Below the pieces are notes generated by a model. It worked only from the letters and a program-made list of their open reading frames with translations, had not been told where the DNA came from and made no database searches. Shown here one piece after another: positions 1 to 6,270 of a stretch of DNA of 41,922 nt. The position numbers and the translations under genes were made by a program. How positions within the stretch are numbered: position 1 is the stretch's first letter; each line of letters starts with the position of its first letter. Source of the DNA: Pseudomonas sp. Fl4BN1 (GTDB lineage Bacteria > Pseudomonadota > Gammaproteobacteria > Pseudomonadales > Pseudomonadaceae); assembly GCF_009908285.1 (NCBI RefSeq), contig NZ_JAAARM010000046.1, positions 1 to 41,922 on the forward strand, in the 5' to 3' direction.

Positions 1-564
1 GGTTGACGGGGTTGCGGGGAGGGCTTCGGTGCTAAAGCGCTTGAGTAGCCCTGAAAACAAAGCGAAAAACTTATTCAGCTCGCTGGCTGGCGGGATGTCT
101 TCAAGCGGGCCCAGTTCGACAGAGGCGGCGTAATACCCGTCCTTGCCAGTCCGGTGGGAAAAGTAGAGTTCTTGAGTACCAATGCTGGCGGGTTCATCAG
201 TCACCGCCAGGCCACCCAAATAGGCCTTGCCACTGCCGCGGAAGTTGGGTCGGATTTCAATGCTGGTGAACAGCTTCTGACCTTCGTCATTGAGTGCCAG
301 CAAACGGTCGTTGGGCTTGAGCTGGGCTTCCAGCGCGACTTCACCGGGCTCTAGGTCTTCGCCTTCTTCAATCAAGCGGACCGCGAATACAGTCCCGAAA
401 CAGCCCTGCCAGCGTTCATGTTCACACCAGATAACAGCGGTATAAAAAGACGGCTTATAGGTCTCAGCGATATCGCGCAGTTCCTGGGGAAGGATCTCGC
501 GGCCATCAGCGGTGGTGCCGCTGGTGGCGACACGTTTCCAGTACGAAACAAGGGAACGGGGCAT
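1..564 (-). CDS. O: P2 gpO-like capsid scaffolding protein/protease, partial
   Basis: Reading the minus strand from an ATG at 564 gives an open frame of 188 codons that leaves the window at base 1. It resembles phage P2 gpO, the internal scaffold that shapes the procapsid and, through an N-terminal serine protease, matures head proteins. The start MPRSLVSYWK, D20 (in TADGR), H49 (in CEHERW) and S101 (in LFTSIEI) line up with the known P2 triad D19/H48/S107. The segment GLAVTDEPASIGT is also shared with P2. The C-terminal scaffolding helix lies outside the window. It is divergent from gpP, as in P2, so the 565-726 gap should hold both late promoters. The family call is secure; completeness of the gene cannot be judged. 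Confidence 0.9.
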   Translation of the reverse strand, partial: MPRSLVSYWKRVATSGTTADGREILPQELRDIAETYKPSFYTAVIWCEHERWQGCFGTVFAVRLIEEGEDLEPGEVALEAQLKPNDRLLALNDEGQKLFTSIEIRPNFRGSGKAYLGGLAVTDEPASIGTQELYFSHRTGKDGYYAASVELGPLEDIPPASELNKFFALFSGLLKRFSTEALPATPST

Positions 565-640
565 GGGCGTTAACTGCGCTCAATCGGTTGAATTGCCGCC
601 ACGATAGGCAGCCGAAAGTGCCCAAACAAACGATTCAATT

Positions 641-679
641 CCGCGCACCTCCTAGATTCTCGTTATAGGAGGATCGCGG
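641..679. promoter_or_regulatory. Inverted repeat between divergent late genes (candidate activator site)
   Basis: Two 14-base arms, CCGCGCACCTCCTA (641-654) and TAGGAGGATCGCGG (666-679), are complementary at 12 of 14 positions across an 11-base spacer. They sit midway between the divergent gpO and gpP starts. In P2-like phages the late promoters in this gap carry dyad sites for the Ogr/Delta zinc-finger activator, and an ogr gene is present at 3637. Assigning this dyad to Ogr is inference from position. The arm sequence is not the TGT-N12-ACA form described for P2. Confidence 0.45.
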
Positions 680-726
680 AAATTAACCCCGCGTTTATCG
701 CATTTTCGCCGCATAGACTGCGGCCC

Positions 727-2781
727 ATGTACTACTCAACCGAAGTTAAAGAAGCCGCAAAACGCCTGTTTCTACGCCGCTGCAAGGCGAAGGAAATTCA
801 GGCGCAGCTCCACCTGCCCAATATCCGGATCGTCTACTACTGGATACGCCAGGGCGGGTGGGAGGACATGCTTTCGGATGAAGAGCCGCTGACGGCTGTA
901 GGCCGGCGAATCACCCTGCTCTTGGATAAGGTCGGCAGCCTGTCAAAAGACGATCTGAACGAACTGGACCGGCTGACCACTGTTCGCGAACGGCTGCTGA
1001 AACAAGCTGCGAAACTAGCGCCGGCGGTGCTGGCCGGCGACGATCAGGACGAGCCCCAGGAACCCCGCCAACGATCGCGTGGCGACCGTTCCGGCCGTGG
1101 GGAGGGTGGCGGCAAGAAGCGGGAGAAAAAGGCCAAAAACGACGTGAGCGGCCTCACGGAAGTGGACTTCCTTGATAAGTTCATCTCCAAAATGTACCGC
1201 TACCAGCAGGAACTGTTCGAAGCCAAGCAAAACCCGCTGACGCGGCGAATCAGGAACATCCTGAAAAGTCGCCAGGTAGGCCTGACCTACTACTTCGCCG
1301 GCGAGGCCTTCATGGACGCCGTGTTAAGCGGCGACAACCAGGTGTTTCTGTCGGCCAGCCGATCGCAGTCGGAGATCTTCCGCAGCTACATCATCCAGTT
1401 TGCCCAGCAGTGGTTCGGCATCGAGTTGACCGGCAACCCCATTGTGCTCAGCAATGGCGCGGAACTGCGCTTTCTCAGCACCAACAGCAGTACCGCCCAG
1501 GGCTACCACGGGCACGTCTACGTTGACGAATACTTCTGGATTCGCGATTTCGACAAGCTCAGCACCGTGGCCAGCGCCATGGGCACCCACAAGAAGTGGC
1601 GGAAAACCTATTTCTCGACGCCCAGCGCGGTGTCGCATCAGGCCTATCCGTTCTGGTCCGGCGAAGAATTCCGCAACAGCAAGCGCGGCAAGAAAGCCGG
1701 CGGCGTCTGGCCCAGCGAATCGGCCTACACGCAGGGCGCCCTCTGTCCGGATGGCCAGTGGCGCAAGACCATCACTCTGGACGATGCGATCGCCGGGGGC
1801 TGCGATCTGTTCGACGTCGAGCAGCTGCAGCTGGAGTACGACGAGGACAAGTTCCAGCAGCTGTTCTACTGCAAGTTCATCGACAGCACACAGAGCGCAT
1901 TCGGCCTCAAAGACCTGGAGCGCTGCTATTCCGATCTGACGCTGTGGGACGACTTCGACCCCGAAGCGGACCGCCCCTATGGAAACAGCCCGGTCTGGAT
2001 CGGCTACGACCCAAGCCGCACACGCGACGACGCCACTTGCGTGGTCATCGCGCCACCGCTGGAAGCCGGGGCCAAGTTCCGGATCTTGGAGAAGCACAGC
2101 TGGCGGGGCCAGTCCTTCAAGTATCAAGCCGACCAGGTCAAGAAACTCACCGAGCGCTTCAACGTGCAGCACATCGGTATCGACACCACGGGCATTGGTT
2201 ACGGCGTGTTCGACCTGGTGCGCGACTTCTACCCCCGGGCGACCTCGATCCACTACAGCCTGGATACGAAAAACCTCCTGGTACTCAAGGCCCAGGACAC
2301 GATCCAAGGCAGCCGCATCGAATGGGACGCGGGTTGGACCGATATCGCCCAGGCCTTCCTCACGATCAAGCGAGGCACCACCGGCAGCGGCCAGGTGACC
2401 TACAGCGCATCCCGCACCGACGCCACCGGACACGCCGACGTTGCCTGGGCGGTCATGCATGCGCTGCACAACGAACCTCTAAACACCAACAAGCGGCGCC
2501 GTAGCCGCTACGTCACGAGTGGAAACAATGCCCAAGCTTCGACACAAAAAGCGCCCGGTAGTCCAGCAGGCGCGACAGCAACAGCCTATGCGGTCGTTCA
2601 CGTTCGGCGAGCCCGAGCAGGTGCTGTCCGGCAACATCGGCGAGTACGTGGGGGTGTTTCCCAGCGACGACGGGGAGATCTACAAGCCGCCGGTGTCGCG
2701 CACCGGCCTGGCCAAGCTGCTGCGGGCAAACGCGCACCACGGCGCTATCCCGAAGTTCAAGCGAAACCTGCTGTTGCGTGA
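727..2781 (+). CDS. P: P2 gpP-like terminase large subunit (ATPase)
   Basis: This is the large terminase motor that cuts concatemeric phage DNA and pumps it into the head. An N-terminal helix-turn-helix (about residues 1-50, YYSTEVKEAAKRLF onward) is followed by a charged linker. The ATPase then has a P-loop-like KSRQVGLTYYFAGEA segment near residue 180 and a Walker B region VYVDEYFWI near 262. The C-terminal RNase H-like nuclease has IGYDPSRTRDD and HIGIDTTGIG segments. P2 gpP is 590 residues; this frame runs to 684. The surplus is an Arg/Ala-rich, non-homologous-looking tail translated from DNA that also encodes the first 85 or so residues of the portal gene, so the normal stop seems to have been lost or shifted near 2500. 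Start ATG 727; no strong ribosome-binding site is visible. Confidence 0.92.
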   Translation: MYYSTEVKEAAKRLFLRRCKAKEIQAQLHLPNIRIVYYWIRQGGWEDMLSDEEPLTAVGRRITLLLDKVGSLSKDDLNELDRLTTVRERLLKQAAKLAPAVLAGDDQDEPQEPRQRSRGDRSGRGEGGGKKREKKAKNDVSGLTEVDFLDKFISKMYRYQQELFEAKQNPLTRRIRNILKSRQVGLTYYFAGEAFMDAVLSGDNQVFLSASRSQSEIFRSYIIQFAQQWFGIELTGNPIVLSNGAELRFLSTNSSTAQGYHGHVYVDEYFWIRDFDKLSTVASAMGTHKKWRKTYFSTPSAVSHQAYPFWSGEEFRNSKRGKKAGGVWPSESAYTQGALCPDGQWRKTITLDDAIAGGCDLFDVEQLQLEYDEDKFQQLFYCKFIDSTQSAFGLKDLERCYSDLTLWDDFDPEADRPYGNSPVWIGYDPSRTRDDATCVVIAPPLEAGAKFRILEKHSWRGQSFKYQADQVKKLTERFNVQHIGIDTTGIGYGVFDLVRDFYPRATSIHYSLDTKNLLVLKAQDTIQGSRIEWDAGWTDIAQAFLTIKRGTTGSGQVTYSASRTDATGHADVAWAVMHALHNEPLNTNKRRRSRYVTSGNNAQASTQKAPGSPAGATATAYAVVHVRRARAGAVRQHRRVRGGVSQRRRGDLQAAGVAHRPGQAAAGKRAPRRYPEVQAKPAVA

Positions 2782-3559
2782 GTTCTTGCCCTCAGCAGGC
2801 TGCAGCGCCCGGACAATGGGCTGTGCGGGCCTGGACTACATGGTGTTTGGCGAGGCTTTCTTCTACCGCAACACAAACGCCTTCGGCCAGGTGCTAGAGC
2901 TGCAGCACGTGCCGGCGATCAACATGCGGGTAAAGGTGGACGGTGGTTATCGGATGCTGCTGCCCGACAGCAAGTTTATGGACTTCGACCAGGACGAGAT
3001 CGAGCACGTCATGGACTACGACGTGGAACAGACCATTTACGGCATTCCGGACTACCTGGGCGGCATGCAGGCGCTGCTGCTCAACGAAGCCGCAACCCTG
3101 TTCCGTCGGCGCTACTACAGCAACGGCGCCCACGCCGGGTACATCTTCTACACCAACGACCCGGACCTGACCGAGGACGACGAAGAAAACCTACGCGAAC
3201 AGATCAGCTCAAGTAAGGGCGTGGGCAACTTCCGCTCTATGTTTGTGAACATCCCCGGCGGTAAGGAAAACGCTATCCAGATCATCCCCGTGGGGGACTT
3301 CCAGGCCAAGGACGAGCTGGAGAAGGTCAAGAACATCACGCGAAACGACATCATCGCCGCCTGGCGCATGAACCCGGCACTGGCGGGGATCATTCCCGAG
3401 AACAGCGCAGGTTTCGGTGATATCGAAAAAATTGATCGGGTCTACACCAGCAACGAGATACGTCCGATCGGCCAGCTGTTCGACCAGGTGAACGACACTC
3501 TGCGAGAGGATCGGCGCATTGCGTGGAGAGAGCCCCCGGCTGACGTCGAAACCACCTGA
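2528..3559 (+). CDS. Q: P2 gpQ-like portal protein (phage_portal_2 type)
   Basis: This is the portal, the dodecameric ring at one capsid vertex through which DNA enters and leaves. The 343-residue product from ATG 2528 matches the P2 gpQ length of 344. Recognisable segments are MRSFTFGEPE, LDYMVFGEAFFYRN, YGIPDYLGGMQALLLNEAATLFRRRYYSNGA (31 residues, around 180-210) and the C-terminal DIIAAWRMNPALAG. A GTG at 2519 would add three residues. It overlaps the extended terminase frame by 254 bases, far more than usual for this pair. Nothing in the portal frame itself looks damaged. Confidence 0.93.
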   Translation: MPKLRHKKRPVVQQARQQQPMRSFTFGEPEQVLSGNIGEYVGVFPSDDGEIYKPPVSRTGLAKLLRANAHHGAIPKFKRNLLLREFLPSAGCSARTMGCAGLDYMVFGEAFFYRNTNAFGQVLELQHVPAINMRVKVDGGYRMLLPDSKFMDFDQDEIEHVMDYDVEQTIYGIPDYLGGMQALLLNEAATLFRRRYYSNGAHAGYIFYTNDPDLTEDDEENLREQISSSKGVGNFRSMFVNIPGGKENAIQIIPVGDFQAKDELEKVKNITRNDIIAAWRMNPALAGIIPENSAGFGDIEKIDRVYTSNEIRPIGQLFDQVNDTLREDRRIAWREPPADVETT

Positions 3560-3636
3560 TATGGGGTCATTGCCACCGCTAGGCCCGACATGCTGTGGCA
3601 AAATAGCACCCAAATAGGACCCTTGGGGAGGGTTGC

Positions 3637-3894
3637 ATGCGAGTCATTTGTAAGTGTGGGCACAAAGGGCGGATAGGGCACAGTGAGGCGCTATCGCCGG
3701 ACTTCAGGAAGCTCTATTGTCAGTGTCTGGACGTACACTGCGGTCATTCCTGGGTCGCGCATCTGACGTTTTCGCATACCCTGAGCCCGTCCGCGAAGTC
3801 GGTTGACGCTCTATTGTTCGACCGACTCCGCGAGTTACCTAAAGCACAACAGCGCCTTCTGTTCGATCAGCTAGGGGCTTTGCCTGCCTCGTAA
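3637..3894 (+). CDS. ogr: Ogr/Delta-family late transcription activator
   Basis: This 85-residue protein resembles the P2 Ogr zinc-finger activator of the late (head, tail, lysis) promoters. The cysteines follow the family plan: an N-terminal pair C5 and C7 (ICKCG), then C30 and C35 in YCQCLDVHCGHSW, matching the C-x4-C second pair of P2 Ogr. The segment HLTFSHTLSPSA is typical of Pseudomonas members. A strong ribosome-binding site (GGGGAGGG) precedes ATG 3637. It is transcribed in the same direction as gpP and gpQ, 77 bases after gpQ. Its last 28 bases overlap the 3' end of the opposite-strand gene at 3867-4076. Confidence 0.9.
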   Translation: MRVICKCGHKGRIGHSEALSPDFRKLYCQCLDVHCGHSWVAHLTFSHTLSPSAKSVDALLFDRLRELPKAQQRLLFDQLGALPAS

Positions 3895-4076
3895 TCTCCG
3901 AGAGCCGCCACGGCTCCTTCTATACGATCAATAGCCAACTTTCCGACCTCAAACAAACCGGCTCGGCCTTCGTCACTGAGCGGGACTTCCGCGCTGGAGA
4001 TCTCGACAATCATGTGCATGATGGCGGCCGCGCCCTGCAGCTCGCCACGAATGTCCGTAAGGTTCAGGTTTTTCAT
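3867..4076 (-). CDS. Small prophage protein, unknown function
   Basis: This 69-residue product starts MKNLNLTDIR at ATG 4076, with AAGGAG upstream (4081-4087 on the complementary strand). It is predicted to be mostly helical and acidic, with no cysteine pair, signal peptide or membrane segment. It is the last of the minus-strand genes that follow the primase and converges on ogr, overlapping it by 28 bases. Small helical proteins of this sort are common in Pseudomonas P2-like prophages. No function can be assigned from sequence. Confidence 0.7.
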   Translation of the reverse strand: MKNLNLTDIRGELQGAAAIMHMIVEISSAEVPLSDEGRAGLFEVGKLAIDRIEGAVAALGDYEAGKAPS

Positions 4077-4107
4077 TTACTACTCCTTGAATGAGGTTGC
4101 CTGAATT

Positions 4108-4182
4108 GGCGGGGCGGGAGTCTGATAAGGGAGTAGCAATACGCCATCAGCGGAAAGTGCAAGGGGCGGCCTTAGCCACCCC
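4108..4182. other. GC-rich patch with cos-like word and hairpin (candidate cos region)
   Basis: The gap between two small minus-strand genes contains GGCGGGGCGGG at 4108-4118, which matches 10 of the first 11 bases of the P2 cohesive end (GGCGAGGCGGG). It also contains a hairpin GGGGCGGC-ctta-GCCACCCC at 4163-4182 with one mismatch and no T-run, so it is not an ordinary terminator. In P2-like phages cos lies beyond the 3' side of gpQ, which is where this is. The assignment is tentative; a chance GC-rich word cannot be excluded. Confidence 0.25.
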
Positions 4183-4214
4183 CTGCCCCATACAACTCTC
4201 GCCCTTTCGCCTAT

Positions 4215-4424
4215 CTATCCGGGCTGCACCTCTCGCAACTGGAAGGCGTAAACCCCCTGCCCCTGATCATGCGAAACCTGCTCCAACAGGTCCGGATTAC
4301 GATCTAGCTTTGCCGCTACGCACTTGGCAGCACATAGAGGACTCTCTGTACAACTCGCGGTTATACCCATGCCCTTTGCCCTGGCCAGGTAGGCCCCAGT
4401 GGATTGACGAACAATAATGATCAT
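4215..4424 (-). CDS. Small prophage protein, unknown function
   Basis: This is a 69-residue product starting MIIIVRQSTGAYLARAKG. It is basic with three cysteines (TASCTESPLCAAKCVAAK) that could form a small metal site, although the C-x6-C-x3-C spacing is not a standard zinc finger. It ends in ...VYAFQLREVQPG, which looks like a final beta strand. It is seven bases after the next upstream gene (4432-4674), so probably in the same operon. It is known only as a phage hypothetical; no function is proposed. Confidence 0.6.
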   Translation of the reverse strand: MIIIVRQSTGAYLARAKGMGITASCTESPLCAAKCVAAKLDRNPDLLEQVSHDQGQGVYAFQLREVQPG

Positions 4425-4431
4425 AGGGACC

Positions 4432-4674
4432 TCAGTTCAAAGTCAGATTGATCACAGGCCGCGCCAGAAGCTGGGCCAGCAAGGTGGTATCGCTGTCAGA
4501 CAAAGCGCCCAGGCGCTTGGCCTGAGCTGCCAGGACTTCCAGCTGGCACCTGGCATCTGGTGTTTTTTGCACCTGATACTCAATTAGTGCCTGGCCAACC
4601 ATTACCAGGGCCAACTGACGTTCGGGGGCTGTGGTAGCCTTTACCGCGCTACCGCTTGGATGTATCGCTTGCAT
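4432..4674 (-). CDS. Small prophage protein, unknown function
   Basis: This 80-residue, largely helical protein starts MQAIHPSGSAVKATTAPERQ at ATG 4674, preceded by AAAGGAGCAAC. The core (LALVMVGQALIEYQVQK, then LEVLAAQAKRLGALS) predicts two or three amphipathic helices. There is no signal peptide or catalytic motif. It belongs to the minus-strand run of small genes downstream of the primase. Function unknown. Confidence 0.62.
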   Translation of the reverse strand: MQAIHPSGSAVKATTAPERQLALVMVGQALIEYQVQKTPDARCQLEVLAAQAKRLGALSDSDTTLLAQLLARPVINLTLN

Positions 4675-4734
4675 GTGTTGCTCCTTTGCTGGTGGTTGGT
4701 GTCGGGGAGCTGCAACTCCTCGACACCGTCTCTA

Positions 4735-4986
4735 TCACGCCTGCCGCATATGGCTGGCGGTGAATACCGGGCGCTGCTCACAGCGCACTTCAAATACCCC
4801 CAAGTCTTGGCCGTCTACGTCCAGCAAGTGAACAATGGTGATCTGAGTCGGGGTTTCTTCTGGGTGATCTTGCCAATGCCCAATGGCAGCGAGTTCAGCC
4901 AACTCTTCAACTGTGCAGAGATCCACGTAGAAGTTGGGTAACTGCAGAGAACCGTTCAAGGCATTGGCGCTGTAACGAATCTTCAT
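4735..4986 (-). CDS. Small prophage protein, unknown function
   Basis: This is an 83-residue acidic protein starting MKIRYSANALNGSLQLPNF, with GAGGAGGAATG directly at the start as a strong ribosome-binding site. Alternating hydrophobic stretches (TQITIVHLLDVDGQDLGVFEVRC) suggest a small beta or alpha/beta fold. It lies 18 bases after the 130-residue gene at 5005-5397. No family is recognised. Confidence 0.62.
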   Translation of the reverse strand: MKIRYSANALNGSLQLPNFYVDLCTVEELAELAAIGHWQDHPEETPTQITIVHLLDVDGQDLGVFEVRCEQRPVFTASHMRQA

Positions 4987-5004
4987 TCCTCCTCGATCTC
5001 CTAT

Positions 5005-5397
5005 TCAGGCCACACGCACTTTGGAGCCGTGCTGAAGCACGTAAAGCTCCACGTCTTCCATCCGATACCTGCCACCAACACCGCCCCTCACCACATACCC
5101 CTCAGGGCACGGTTCCAACTTGATTGGGAACGGGTACGGCCAACCGCAGGAGTTACCGAACTCGATTTGGGAGTGGTATCTGCTGCCCTCTTTGATACCG
5201 GCGTAAAGCTGCTGACCGATAACCTGCGCACCCGCCGCCTCTGCCAGGAAGGCCTCGAAGATCAGTTGGACGGTGGAGTGCGTGAACCGCTCGCCATCGT
5301 TCTGCAGCAGATCAAGATTGATACGGCCTCGGGCAAAGTCTCGGAACGCTTCAAGGCGCTGATGGCGTATCAGCTTGTCCTGTTCGGTTTTATCCAT
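5005..5397 (-). CDS. Prophage protein, unknown function (130 aa)
   Basis: The product starts MDKTEQDKLIRHQRLEAFRD and is 130 residues long. The first half is helical and charged; the second half carries Gly- and aromatic-rich strands (SCGWPYPFPIKLEPC, GYVVRGGVGGRYRMEDVELY). No membrane segment or catalytic motif is seen. Its ATG overlaps the 3' end of the upstream gene (5390-5830) by eight bases, which points to translational coupling within the early minus-strand operon. Function unknown. Confidence 0.65.
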   Translation of the reverse strand: MDKTEQDKLIRHQRLEAFRDFARGRINLDLLQNDGERFTHSTVQLIFEAFLAEAAGAQVIGQQLYAGIKEGSRYHSQIEFGNSCGWPYPFPIKLEPCPEGYVVRGGVGGRYRMEDVELYVLQHGSKVRVA

Positions 5398-5830
5398 GGT
5401 GCGGCTCCAGATCGTTGCTCAGATAGAGTTGTTCAAGCTCGCTCCAGTCGCTGGGGCACTCGCAGGCCCTGTTGGTAAAGGGGAAGGACGCCAGCAATCC
5501 CACCAGCACCTGGAATACTTCAGTGCCCAGGTCTGCAGCTGTCAGTTGTCCGAAGTGCAAACCCACTTCGCCCTGGAGCCATTCGGCGCGCTTCGGGTTG
5601 GCCATGCAGGCCATGGTCAGCAGGAGCGCACGGCGCGGGGTGTCCAGGGAATGCAGGCGTTTGAGAAGCGGCGATAACCCCCCCCCTGCAATGCTCAGCT
5701 CTCTCATGGTGGTGATCATGGGGACCGAGGACGACAGGCCGACCAGCTCGACGGCCTGTTGCCAGCAATGGGCAAAGTCCAGGGATTGGGCAGACATTTC
5801 GGCGCGAACTGGGGCATTGAGAGCGGGCAT
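5390..5830 (-). CDS. Prophage protein, unknown function (146 aa)
   Basis: The frame stays open far upstream, but the likely start is ATG 5830 (MPALNAPVRAEMSAQSLD). It has GGAGAATCG just before it, giving 146 residues. The protein is helical and Leu-rich with scattered Cys/Trp (HCWQQAVELVGLSSSVPM; ACECPSDWSELEQLYLS). It is the first small gene after the primase, separated from it by the 5878-6192 repeat field. The upstream part of the open frame is read through that repeat DNA and is probably not translated. Function unknown. Confidence 0.6.
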   Translation of the reverse strand: MPALNAPVRAEMSAQSLDFAHCWQQAVELVGLSSSVPMITTMRELSIAGGGLSPLLKRLHSLDTPRRALLLTMACMANPKRAEWLQGEVGLHFGQLTAADLGTEVFQVLVGLLASFPFTNRACECPSDWSELEQLYLSNDLEPHHG

Positions 5831-5877
5831 TTTCGATTCTCCAATGTTGAAAACATGCTCAGGGCTGTGAACGTCCC

Positions 5878-6192
5878 GGAACAACCGGAACAGCGAACCA
5901 CCGGATAGCTGGACCCCACGCCGTTCGTGGCCTCCAGCGACAGGGCAGTGTTCCAGCTCTCCCGGAACGTTTCGGAACACAATGTTGAGGAAAACTGCTG
6001 AAAGCCCCGTGGCATGCAGCCTGTAGCCCTGTTCTGGACGTGCCACCGGTTGGAACAGTGACGGAACCAGCCGGAACAAATTTGTTCCAGAGCGATCCGG
6101 TTTGTACCAGTAGGGACGGAACACCAAACACTGACTAACCATATGAAATGATTGAATATTTTTTATATCTATCTGAATGTTCCAGATGTTCC
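5878..6192. repeat. GGAAC iteron-like array with AT-rich stretch (candidate phage replication origin)
   Basis: The 440-base gap between the primase and the next gene holds twelve copies of GGAAC or its complement. GGAAC starts at 5878, 5887, 5964, 5974, 6052, 6063, 6073 and 6118; GTTCC starts at 5950, 6084, 6179 and 6188. Several form runs 9-11 bases apart (5878/5887, 5964/5974, 6052/6063/6073/6084, 6179/6188), so they face the same side of the helix. The usual context is CCGGAACA. An AT-rich block at 6136-6178 lies inside the field. Repeated recognition words plus an AT-rich block next to the primase-helicase gene is the organisation of the phage P4 ori/crr. Origin function is inferred. Confidence 0.55.
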
Positions 6193-6270
6193 GGACCGCT
6201 CCAGCTTCTGCACAGGCCATGCCCTTTTCACTCGATAGGACACCCCACGCACTGCAGGCCATACGTTTCA

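Noticed and set aside
1324..2469. Long minus-strand frame of 381 codons opposite the terminase gene
   Set aside because: It is a shadow of the high-GC terminase coding frame, which has clear homology; the shadow product looks like nothing known.
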